Shown here in pieces: positions 24,901 to 34,551 of a stretch of 64,000 nucleotides of DNA (position 1 is the first letter of the stretch; every line of letters starts with the position of its first letter). Below the pieces are notes generated by a model, which saw nothing but the letters and a program-made list of their open reading frames with translations, had not been told where the DNA came from and searched no databases. A program made the position numbers and the translations under genes. Source of the stretch: Antedon mediterranea (Eukaryota; Echinodermata; Crinoidea; Comatulida; Antedonidae); NCBI RefSeq assembly GCF_964355755.1, contig NC_092674.1:26152001-26216000 (forward strand), written 5' to 3'.

Positions 24901-27862
24901 GGGCGTGTGGCGCAGTGTGTTGGACGTTCGACTACTGATTGCGAGGTTCGAATCCAACTCTCGCCACATTGCTTGTATCCTTAGCCAAGATATTTTACTT
25001 ATGTTTGCCTCTCTCCACCCAGGTGTATAAATGGGAACCTGGTTAGATCAAGACATAACTTTGCGCTTATACTATAGCTGCATTATAGGAGTATGTTTCC
25101 ATACATATTTGATCAGGAAAAAATGACAGGGGTAATAATGTTCAGCACTCAGGTTTCACAACATTAGGCACTATATAAATTTGGGATATTATTATTATGT
25201 CAATTTTCCTATTTTACGTCTTTCATCATCAGTAAGAGTTTACAGCAAGATACTTAATATGATCGTTATTTGCAACTATACCACAAAATGTATTATTCAA
25301 TTTATTTTATTTTTTTTAGTGACAATGGTGTAGTTTATATTGGTTCTCACTCTCACAAGTTTCAAGCAGTTTTATTTGATACTGGGTTGCTGCTTTGGAC
25401 AAGAATGTTAGGGGACCGAATTGAATCCTCAGCCTGCCTTTCGAAGTGTGGAAATTATGTCATAGTTGGTGAGTACAATAATTAGATTATGGAGATATAT
25501 ACCTCTATGAATTTATTAGTTGTGTTAGGATTGAAAATTGTGTGAGTGAATTAATCGTGGAAGTTATAAGAAAAGATGGATGAAGAAAAAATGAACCAGT
25601 AAAGAGAACTTGGCATCTAGATGTTGGAGCGGAAGAGAATGGTCAAAGGTGGAAAGATATGGTACAAGATTGTTAACACAAATATCAGTTTGGAAGAAGT
25701 GGAGTATGTCTATAGTATAACACCATGGAGTGAGTGACAGTCAGTAACCACATGGAAGAAGAAAAAGAAAATTGACTTGAATAAAAGATTTGATAATAAT
25801 AATAATAATGTTCAATTTATATATTGCAAAATGCAGGGTGATAACATCTTTTGTTTTACCTTAGGATGCTATGATCATAATGTGTATGTGTTAAATGCGG
25901 AAAATGGTGGAATATTTTGGACATGGGAGACAGGTGGGCCAGTCAAAAGCTCACCTATTGTACACCTCCACACAGGCATTGTGTTTATTGGGTCACATGA
26001 CCAGTGTATTCACGCTCTTGATATAGAGGTAGATAAATATAATTTAGCTTTATTAAATAGTGCCTTTATTTGAATGCACTATATTCAATCTCAATATATT
26101 GTTCATTTAAATTAAATTTTTAATGTGAGTTCTAATTAGTGTATCTTAAATACTATGTCAATATAAGTTTATTTGTTGGAAGCTGGAGTTAGAGGGTCGA
26201 CAATTCCCATGGATATAGATATCTCTACTCTTGGCACTCCAGATCCAGGGGATCCAGGGGAGGGCCCCTTCCCCTAAATTTTTCAAATTGTAATGCAAAA
26301 GATAGGACATCAAATTAAGGTCAGTCCTTCATTTCACTGTTTTTAGGCACTGGGCCCCCTATTTCAAAATCCTGGAGCCACCACTGACAACACATTGTGT
26401 TCTTGTTTATTTTTATGTTATGTTTATTTCGTCTTGCTGAAAAGAATAAAATAAAGCTCTGTCTACAATATCATATTCTATGTGACAAACAAATTTGGTG
26501 CCCATAATAATGGACATGATGATGTCATATCACTACCATATTTGTGTATATCACTACCATATTTGGCCACATCACATTTTTTTTAGTTTCTAGTTTGATA
26601 GTGTAAACAGGGCTTAAGACTCATTGGTACATTAATCATCTTTTGAACTACTTTTGGTTTCAAGTAAATTTTAAGAGAAAGATCAATAGTTTCATCAAGG
26701 CCAAGTCATCAAAAATGAAACAAAAATGAACCATGTATTATATGTATATAAGCTGGGTTAAGTACATGAAATGAAATATATTGATTAAATGACATTTAGA
26801 CTAATTATGTTATTAGAAAATAAAGACCTAGATAAACATATGATTATTTTGTCATCAACAGAATAAAAACTGTTTATTTTCAACTCATTGCGGCGGAGGT
26901 TCAGTCTTTTCATCGCCTTGCATCGATGTCGCCATGGATACAGTTTACGTTGGTACATTAAATGGAAAACTAATGTCCATCAATTGTGTAAGAGAAATAT
27001 ATTAACCTTATTACTGCAGAAGAGCATCCCTATCAGTTAATGGTACAATCCATAAACCCCCATCATCAAGTGGAAACAACCCAACACACTACGCAATAGA
27101 CAGTCATACTGTAGATGTTTATACAGTAGAATACTTTTGTTTTTACATATATTTTCAGATATCTGGTAAAGTGAAATGGAAAAATAACATTGGCAAGCCA
27201 ATATTTTCATCACCATCGGTAACAAAAGAGGGTGTGGTTGTCGGGTGCGTTGATAATAATCTGTACCATATTAGCTCGTCAAATGAAATGGTAAATTGAA
27301 ACAATATATAAATGATATAAATATACATAAAATTAAAAAAATAGAAAATATAAAAGCATTTTAACCTTTAAGTATATAACAACCTACTAACTGTTATCAA
27401 GCCTAAACATATTGTTATTGGCTAAAAAAATAACTAAAAAATTGTAATCCACAGCTTTGGTCTTTCGAAACCAGTGCTCCAATATTTTCATCACCCTGTG
27501 TATCAAACACTCACCAATCAACCACTGAATTAACAGTAATTGGATCACATGACTCTTATATCTATTGCATTCATACATTGACGGGTAAAGAAGTTTGGAA
27601 GTTTAAAACGCCCTCACCTGTCTATGCGACACCATTTATATTTCAAAGTGATATTCTACAGAGCGAGGGCGGTAATAATCACTTTGTCGTTTGTTCTTGT
27701 ACTCAGGGTTTTATTTTCGTGCTTAGTTTATCAGGACAGTTGGTGTTATCGTGGGAACTGAATGGCGACATTTTCTCATCACCGATTGCTCATGATAACA
27801 ATATAATAGTAGGATGTAGGGACGATAATATTTATAATTTACAATTTGTGAATGACAATTAA
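18974..27862 (+). CDS. AASDH: AASDH / ACSF4: adenylation, carrier and PQQ-like propeller protein, 14 coding exons
   Basis: Exons: 18974-19203, 19647-19752, 19984-20198, 20680-20869, 20974-21221, 21356-21450, 21869-22041, 22515-22820, 24157-24875, 25320-25468, 25865-26028, 26862-26987, 27159-27290, 27455-27862. All introns are GT-AG and all junctions keep phase: 1,086 residues (human about 1,098). Adenylation domain about 1-500: TSGSTGTPK (159-167), YGITE (304-308), ATGD (383-386), GRKDHQIKRNGQRI (399-412) and the catalytic-type Lys489 in KHGKVD. Carrier domain: LGGDS with Ser543 as the predicted phosphopantetheine site. The linker contains a 43-residue tandem duplication (587-629 and 630-672). 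The C-terminal third has repeated VYIGSHSH/FSSP/VGC motifs of PQQ-type beta-propeller blades. The family activates an amino or fatty acid as adenylate and loads it on the carrier; the human substrate and role remain unsettled (beta-alanine has been proposed). The gene looks intact. Confidence 0.96.
19823..19950. mobile_element. MITE family M, copy 1 (intact)
   Basis: A 128-bp element with inverted ends AAGCCCTGTCTACACTATCA and TGATAGTGTAGACAGAGCTT. The interior has GTGCCCAAATATGGTAG and a TATGACATCATCGTGCCC block. It sits in AASDH intron 2. The superfamily is unassigned. Confidence 0.85.
20204..20396. mobile_element. MITE family M, copy 2, with amplified interior, abutting a splice donor
   Basis: Ends are AAGCTCTGTCAACACTATCA and TGATAGTGCAGACAAAGCTT. 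The interior is a short array of about four to five 21-bp units (TTGGGAATATCACTACCATA), present once or twice in other copies. The left edge lies about 5 bp after the AASDH exon 3 donor (GT at 20199-20200), so the element supplies much of the 5' part of intron 3. Confidence 0.85.
22256..22335 (+). repeat. Dispersed repeat family D, partial copy 3
   Basis: Matches the end of 6471-6640: CAGCCACAGATAA, CTTTGATCTCCA and CATCCTGTTGTTG are shared. It is in AASDH intron 7, preceded by a short Tigger-like end (GAAACCCTATTCAAGGGA and CCTATTAAGTGGACA at about 22091-22130). Confidence 0.6.
22869..23006. mobile_element. MITE family M, copy 3
   Basis: The left end CTGTAGTCTACATTATCAAA and the right end TTGGTAGTGTAGACAGAGCT are inverted copies. 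The interior has GTGATGTGCCCAAATGCAG and ATATGACATCATCATGTCC. It is in AASDH intron 8. Confidence 0.8.
23096..23280 (+). mobile_element. Retroelement-like 3' tail ending in an (AAT)n microsatellite
   Basis: The block GAAGCTGGAGTTGAAGGGTC through TTTGTGTTGTTTATTTTT and a CTGAA...GAATAAT end resembles the segment at 26175-26452. It runs into (AATAAT)n, as is typical where SINE or LINE 3' ends insert. Class not established. Confidence 0.45.
23757..24023. mobile_element. MITE family M, copy 4 plus an adjoining second partial copy
   Basis: The first part, 23757-23868, has left word AGAATATCAAACTAGTGTGA and right word GTTTGATGGTGTAGGCAG. A second right end (CACAAAGTTTGGTAGTGTGG to ACAGAGCTTT) lies at about 23996-24023 with a diverged interior. 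So this is one degraded copy followed by part of another, or a single copy with an insertion, in AASDH intron 8. Confidence 0.65.
24352..24609 (+). repeat. AASDH: In-frame 129-bp tandem duplication inside AASDH exon 9
   Basis: Two adjacent 129-bp units (24352-24480 and 24481-24609) encode similar 43-residue segments. Each begins with KTTCK or a close variant and contains HGLxSD, PDKL or QDKLL and DTEN. The duplication keeps frame and lengthens the carrier-to-propeller linker. The copies differ at many positions, so it is not very recent. Confidence 0.85.
24901..25197 (+). mobile_element. tRNA-derived SINE, copy 2 (well preserved)
   Basis: The head has an A-box-like GTGGCGCAGTGTGTTGGA and a canonical B box GGTTCGAATCC 27 bp later. 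A body shared with the copy at 15401 follows, then a tail GGCACTATATAAATT and ATTATTATTAT. It lies in AASDH intron 9, 25 bp after the exon 9 donor, in the same orientation as the gene. Confidence 0.87.
26175..26452 (+). mobile_element. Retroelement-like 3' tail, second copy
   Basis: Begins with GGAAGCTGGAGTTAGAGGGTC as at 23096, continues through CTTGGCACTCCAG and CTGGGCCCCCTATTTCAAAA, and ends in TTTATTTCGTCTTGCTGAAA plus an A-rich tail. MITE family M copy 5 is inserted directly at its end. Confidence 0.45.
26454..26615. mobile_element. MITE family M, copy 5
   Basis: Ends are AAGCTCTGTCTACAATATCA and TTTGATAGTGTAAACAGGGCTT. The interior has GGACATGATGATGTCATATC and two TCACTACCATATTTG units. 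It is in AASDH intron 11. Confidence 0.85.
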
Positions 27863-28009
27863 GCCACTGTTTGGAGACATTTCAGCAAACGTCATTGTTC
27901 CTTTAGTGACACTATAATAATATATGTACACTAATATAAGTCATAATTTTTAGACTTGAAGATAAATATATGAATTTATACCAGTAAATTACAGTAGTTT
28001 AGTTATTTT

Positions 28010-28015
28010 AATAAA
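28010..28015 (+). promoter_or_regulatory. Polyadenylation signal for AASDH
   Basis: AATAAA about 150 bp past the AASDH stop, followed by a T/G-rich stretch (GAGTCTGTCTTTGGTCTCTTGTG). It is the best candidate cleavage region. Confidence 0.6.
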
Positions 28016-28667
28016 AATTATTAATTATTGAGTCTGTCTTTGGTCTCTTGTGCGAATTCGTTAGTTGAGGCCTTTTCAATTATTTTTAAAGTAATTAAAC
28101 AGATTTGGTTTTATATATAAATATATAGTCATAACAACAAAATATATATATTCATGTTCAAGATATGCATAATTTATACAAAAATTATGACATGGCATTT
28201 AGTATAGCCATATATGTACAGTATTAATCAAGAGAAAATGAAGGAGTTATTGTAATGCTTTTCAACAGCAAACTATCCAAAACTGTAGATAAAAAATCTT
28301 TATTTTTATTATAAATGTATTGCCATTTTTACATTTAAGCTGGTAAAACTCATAAAACATCTCAACAATATGCACCTCTAAATTAATTATTTCAAAAAAA
28401 TCGACAAACTATACTATTATTTTATAATTTAAAACAAATCAATTTTAGTAACATTACCAATAAAATGTAAATCATTAAAGTAAAAAAGGAGTTTTATCAA
28501 CTTTGGATGGAATGCCTATAACATTGTTTTATAAACTCAAGTCTGTTTATCTATTCACACTGATGATAGAGGGTTCAGGGTCCCCCTGTAGTAGCATGCT
28601 ATCGACAAGGAATTTGTACAATTTTGTACATATAGGGACCATATCAAAGGAATTCTACAACAGTATA

Positions 28668-28844
28668 CAGTCAACTCTCTCAATACCGGACTCTCTAAAA
28701 ACCGGAAAATCTCCCAATAATAGACTTTTCTTGAAGTCCAAAAGGTCCAAAATTCATTAAAAACACATTCTGAATACCAGACTTTCTGGAAAACCGGACA
28801 TATTTGGCCAGCCTAAATGTGTCTGGTATTGGGAGAGTTGACTG
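28668..28844. mobile_element. pogo/Tigger-like MITE, copy 2
   Basis: 177 bp, with left CAGTCAACTCTCTCAATACC and right GGTATTGGGAGAGTTGACTG, nearly perfect inverted repeats flanked by TA. Interior words CCGGAAAATCTCCC and CTGGAAAACCGGACATATTT are inverted partners too, so the whole element folds. It is related to 2857-3039. Confidence 0.85.
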
Positions 28845-29479
28845 TACTACATTTTGTTTTAACCTATTTTACAATATTTAGTAAGATGTTCGTGGTAATC
28901 ATACACATTGTTTATTAATATTATAGCGACTTCCTAAAACTTCTACATAAACAAAGTAAAATCTTACATTACTGCAGTAAAATATTTAGTTACTGCAGTA
29001 CTGCACAGTAGAATAATTCTGACATGATCCCTTTACACATGTTAATTTAAAGAATAACCCTCCTAATAGTGAAAACATTTTCTTCTGCCTTCTATTAGTA
29101 TGGTAAAATAAAAGTATATATAATAACCCTCCTGCTGACATTGTGAATTGTAAAATTTCATAAACAATTTGAAAAGAATGTGTTGCACACAACATTCAAG
29201 CATTACACCAAGGTGATTACACAGAATAGCATAACCTGTAAAAATGGTATTCTATAAACAAATAAATCCTTGGTGCTTATGTTTTTTGCGCTGCTGCAAG
29301 CACAAACAAATTCACACTCATGTAAAGATTACATAGAGATTATAGTATACAGCATTTTACAGCAGCCTGTGATAGTTTGTAGAGCATTATACAGTAGCAT
29401 CTACGCTTTCACAAGTTTTAAGGAAGATATAATAATAATATAAAGTTAAACAATACTTCAGTGTGAAACAGCACTTGTA

Positions 29480-29725
29480 GATTTGGAAAGACGATATCAG
29501 CACAGTTCAGTTGACCGAACATATTTTTTTCTATCGGCACAGTTCGCCATGCTGATATTTAGTATGGTTGTGTGCGAAAAACATTGTTTGACCATGCGTC
29601 TGATTCCTTGCTCGTTATTTCTGCACAGGGAACAGGCGCACAGGTTGACATTAGACGCTGTCTGTGCAGATAGAAAATATTGATTTACACGCACAGTTAA
29701 CTGTGCCAATAGTCGCTTCCAAATC
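29480..29725. mobile_element. MITE with GATTTGGAA ends
   Basis: The left end GATTTGGAAAGACGATATCA then GCACAGTT mirrors the right end AACTGTGCCAATAGTCGCTT then CCAAATC, so the termini are inverted repeats of about 30 bp. It is 246 bp with a slightly more GC-rich interior than its flanks and no coding sequence. Family unassigned. Confidence 0.65.
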
Positions 29726-31056
29726 ATGCATTTAAAAAAAAAACAGATTCAAGAAATTTAACTAAAGAAATCTAGTTTTTTCCTCCATTTTAGGCATAGA
29801 TAAATTCTGGAAAAAACATATTTTCAAGATATATATGTATTTAAAACCCTGTATGTATAGCACACACCCTGAAATAATATCAACCTCACAGGGTTAGCAC
29901 CGATTAGACCAATTGGTATTTTAAAATAAAAAATATATATCTATAATATTATGGTATATAAAATGTAATCGTTCTAACTAAATGGCATAAGATGATCTCA
30001 GATTAAAAAATACCTCATCGATTATTAGTCCCAGAAAATAAAATTTTCCCTAGATTTCAAGTAACCATTTATAACTCGCTCACAATACATTGATAAACTC
30101 CAAGTGTACAAACATAAATATTACAATAAAAGAATTTCAGATTGAAAATATTATTAGAAAGTAGGAAATATATTTTAAAAATTTATTTTTTAAGTACAAT
30201 ACCTCATATTAAGACAAAGGGACTAACATAGCATAGGCTGGTTTTGCAATATGTAACATTTGTTGCTTATAAATTGCAACACTAAATACCACCATTTTAT
30301 ATAGTAATTAATTAATTACTTTATAAAATCGTAGAAACACCACAAAAACAAAGAAAATACAAGGTTATTTTTATGAATTTGTTGTAGTAAATTACATGAA
30401 ACAATGATTTTAAAAACACATACTGCTTATTCAAAAATATTTTTTTATATAATTTTCTCTTCATAGCTTTTCTTTTACAGTTGATTTCTAACATATGAAA
30501 TCTTTGGAAAAAATTTTAAAATATTCAATATATTTATATATAAATAAAATTTGTAATTAAAACCATGGTAAATATATATCTTTGATTGTATTTCAAAGTT
30601 CTTTGTTCGATTCCAGAATTTTTTTTAAATGTAATAAAATGTATTAGAATTTGTAGAAAGATCTTTAACATCACAGGGTTCTTTCTAAATTCCACTTGAT
30701 TTTTTTTACTGTATCTTCATATATGGCATTTGTCTAGTATCATAGTATATAGGCACATTCTCTATACACCGTCACATATATGTGGTGCCTATATGTTAAG
30801 GTTGGCTTATTCATCCATCACATGTGATACACATATGACACCGTATTACAGAATTTGCTAGATAATGGACAAGTGATAGATGCAGTAATGAAAATTCACT
30901 AATGTGATAGTTAATTAAATTTCCGATGTATTAGTATCTTTCTTAGTACTAAATGCACTAATTGAGTTGTTTAATTTTCATATTTCTCAGAAGTAAATGC
31001 ATTGGAGTTGTTTAATCTTCTATAGTACCTTTCTCAGAAGTAATTCAGTGATTATT
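29726..31056. other. Intergenic AT-rich stretch
   Basis: Lies between AASDH and the 3' end of the mucin-like gene. I see only AT-rich DNA and a few short inverted words around 30720-30850 (ATATAGGCAC and GTGCCTATAT), perhaps a decayed MITE. No exon or RNA gene seen. Confidence 0.6.
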
Positions 31057-34000
31057 TCATAACCTACTTAAAGCCTCATATGAGGCTAGTTCAGAGCCTG
31101 GTGCCTTACGTGTCAAGGTGTTATTTCCCAGTGAATTATCTACATCGACTTGAAGTCCTGCATTATCCACACCCTCCTTCTCCTTCCTCTGTGAACCACC
31201 CCTTAAAAGCACATTGGTATCACCCGAAGATGAGTCTGTAAGCTCTGAGAATGCATCACTCTGCCTGTTCAATTGTGGAACGGGTAAAATGATATCTTTC
31301 ACTGTTGGGTCTTGATTGTTAGATGATGCTATTGGTGGTGGTGGAGGAGGGAATGGTACACTGAATGTACGAGAAGACGGCCGACTGAATTCATGGATGC
31401 TTGCAGTTTCAGAACCGTCTACCTCACTCCCAGCACGAACTACCCCTAGAGCAAAATGAATCAATCCATGTTAAATCCACTATAAATCGCATGCATGGAA
31501 ATTAATCTAGAATCTAAATAAAGAACTATATTCATTTTTTTATTTTTATGGTGCATATTATACGGTAGAAACCCTTTTAAAGGGATAACTTCCGATATAT
31601 CTTAGCAATATATTAAATAATCAATATATTCAATGATCAATATATTCAATAATCAATATATTCAATAATCAATAAATCCAATAATCAATAAATCCAATAA
31701 TCAATAAGTCCAATAATCAATCAATCCAATAATCAATATATCCAATAATCAATGTAAACCAATATGTACCTTCTAGTTGTGGAAGTTTCCATTCCGGAAT
31801 GCTACTCATTCCAAATTGTTCAGTGGCTTTAGTACCTGGAGTAGTGGGTTCATTGACCTCTGCCGCAACTACCACACCACCTTCACCATCACTGGACATA
31901 ACCTCTCCATTAGGTTGTGTTTCGTCATCATACATAAATGCACCATTGTTATAATAGTAATAGTTGTTCGTTATCGCGAATAAGCTACATCGAGTTTCGT
32001 AATCCCCGACATTTGCGTAAATACTCTTAGGTCGTGGGATGATTGTCGTCGTAAGGTTCATATCGGAAAGTTTAGTCAAATGCTCAGTCTGGAAGCTAAT
32101 GTCTTTATCACGTTTTTTACATCGGTTTTTACACGATTGGCAGAGACAAGCGCACATGGCAAGGATAATAACGAAGCCTAATATTCCACCAGCTATGATA
32201 TAGATAAGACGTCGCTGATCTTCGATGCTTAAACCATCGTCATCTGAAGTGTCATTAGGTTCAAGAGGTTCCACCAGTACCACACTGTAATCAACATTTT
32301 TAAACCTGATTATCAAAGGTTCTTCATCAGATGCCATCTCCAGCATCTCACTACCTTTATCATCTCCGGTTTTATCAGAGAACGTAAATTCCACAATGAT
32401 GGAGCCACACGCAATATCATCAACCTTAAGTTGCTTCCTATCAACTCTAGTTCTTTTTACAATTGCGTCCACACACGCTTCTTTAAATGTGTATTCATCT
32501 CGCGTTACTTCATTGCAATCTCCGTCCATCTTCATTGTAAATTTGAAATCTTCCGCAGCTTGTGTTGTACCAGGCGGTCTAACTGTCGTTTGTTTTGGAG
32601 ACGTTGCAAGCGTTGGACCTGCTTGTGTACTTGAGGGGGCTATTGTAGTTGATACTGGAATGTTTAAAGTGGTTGAATCAACTGGGGATGACGTTAATGA
32701 ACCATGTGTAACTGATGACATAGTAGTATCTGGTGTGCTTTTGACATGATCAGTTGTCTCCACACGGTCAGTCATCAAATTTGTCAGCCATGATTTTGAC
32801 TCTGTAGTAACTGGTTCTAAATAAACTTCAGTTACTGTATAATTACTGTCTACATCAGTTGCATATACCAATGTAGAAGATGGTTCATCTGTTGTATTGA
32901 GAATGGCATCTGTTGCACTATATTCTGATGTATTACCTTGTGATGTCATCATTGTTTGTGTAGTTTCATTCTGTGAAATCATTCCTTCTTGTGTTGTCAT
33001 CACTTCTTGTGTTGTCATCACTTTTTGTGTTGTAATCCCTTCTTGTGTTGTCATCACTTTTTGTGATGTAATCCCTTCTTGTGTTGTCGTTCCTTCTTGT
33101 GTTGTCATTCCTTGTCGTGTTGTAATCTCTTCAGGTGACATAGTCTCATTTTGTGACATCATTTTATCTTGTGTCGATGTCATCATATTTTGTGACATCA
33201 TATCTTGTGATGTCATACTATCGGTCACATTATATACATTTTCGTCCTCTGTAATACTTGAAGTTAATGTTTGCGTATTGGGTTGATATGTGGTCATAGA
33301 AGTAAAATCTAAAAAAATAAAACAAAGAAATTATATATTAGGCCTATTACGATTTTCCGTATTTGCTGTTAGAATGATTCAAGTTCATTAAAGACGAAGG
33401 TGCTTTAACCTGTGAACTCTGACCTCACTATTACTATAAAGGACTATATGAACTCACCTGTAAAACATTTAAAATGCATACTTGAAAAATTGCTTTCTAA
33501 TGTAATTTAATAAATATCACTGCAAAATATCTTCACTTAAATTAATGTTTATTCTACACAATTGGATTTCATAAATTTATAAAGTTGATTGAGAATCAAA
33601 AGCAGTAACTTTAACTTTTCGTATCGTACCTCCCTCTGGAGAGCATGGGCTATTGTCAGTTTACCGAGGTAAGCTAGGCACGAAATAGACTTATACATTA
33701 TATATTATGGCATTTATAATATAAAACATATTTTTTTAAATAGCAGTTGAATGCAAATAAATCAGTTGCATTACTTGTATATACACCTCACATAGTAAGT
33801 ACTAATTTTGTCGATAACCATTGCTAATGGATGGTAATTTATATATTTTAATGAATAAAAAGCTTGTTGAATGATGATTCTAATTACATGAAATGTCACA
33901 AAGAATATAAATCATTTATGGACAGAGAATAAAAACATAGAAATGTTATCAAAACATTTAAACAACATATAACAAACAATGTTATGCTCAAGACATATTG

Positions 34001-34551
34001 CAGTTGTTTTAAAAAATAGTAAAATAGATTAAAACATCAGTATGGCTTCCTTCTCTTTATTTAGAGAGTAAACCACTTTATATTGTAGTTCATATTCTAA
34101 TAAATGAGGTCTCATAAAGAAAAATACATTTCTTTATATCATACTTCTGATGTGACTTGCATTCTAAAACCAATTTGATTCATTTTAACAACTTTTATTC
34201 ATATTTTTATGTATTTTTACAATTCAATATCTATACATATGGCGTCTTTACCAGTACCAGTTTAAAAAATTGAAAAATTATGCAATTTCACATGCTTGTC
34301 TGGCAGGAACGCACATTAATCTGTGAACTCTGACCCCCAACATTCAAATGAATTGTACATGAACTTACCTGTAGCATTTACACCCATCACATAATCTGTG
34401 AAATCTGACCCCAACATTCAAATGAATTGTAGGCCTACATGAACTTACCTGTAGCATTTACACCCAAACGCCTGTTGCTTATTGACTGAAGTAATGCGAA
34501 CATCACAGAAACATAAGAAAACTTCATGGTTATGTTTTGTATATATTATAC
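31057..34551 (-). CDS. Mucin-like type I membrane protein, three coding exons
   Basis: Coding parts on the minus strand: 34449-34527 (ATG at 34527; the exon probably extends to 34551 as leader), 31770-33308 and 31057-31445 (stop at 31057). Phase is kept at both junctions: 668 residues. A signal peptide is predicted in the first ~25 residues (MKFSYVSVMFALLQSI). Residues about 30-280 are rich in Thr, Ser, Gln and Met, with a degenerate MTTQEG/ITSQKV repeat (about 90-140) and several N-glycosylation sequons. Residues about 281-375 form a compact cysteine-containing juxtamembrane domain (SEA-like in position; family not proven), with CGSIIVEF. One membrane helix is at about 394-417, followed by a Cys/Lys/Arg stop-transfer segment. 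The roughly 250-residue tail has a proline run and Tyr-rich patches. Likely a glycosylated cell-surface protein; I cannot name an orthologue. Confidence 0.85.
31606..31758. repeat. Short tandem repeat, 15-17-bp unit
   Basis: About nine units of AATCAATATATTCAATA or AATCAATAAATCCAATA, in the intron between the second and third coding exons of the mucin-like gene. The array stops about 10 bp from the exon 2 donor, so length changes could affect that splice site. Confidence 0.85.
33620..33690 (+). repeat. Dispersed repeat family G, copy 3
   Basis: CCTCCCTCTGGAGAGCATGG, GGCTATTGTCAGTTTACC and GAGGTAAGCTAGGCACGAAA match 8030-8094. It lies in the first intron of the mucin-like gene, antisense to it. 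Confidence 0.8.
34316..34460 (-). repeat. Tandem duplication spanning the first 5' splice site
   Basis: A block of about 75 bp, including the last bases of coding exon 1 (GGTGTAAATGCTACAG) and the donor GTAAGTTCATGTA with following intron, is present twice (donors at 34447-34448 and 34367-34368). A more diverged third trace is near 33410-33465. The duplicate has its own potential acceptor (TTTCACAG ending at 34396) bounding a 27-nt open cassette 34369-34395. Confidence 0.8.

Noticed and set aside
32897-33286. Plus-strand 129-codon valine/cysteine/serine-rich frame
   Set aside because: Antisense shadow of the repeat-rich stalk of the mucin-like gene.
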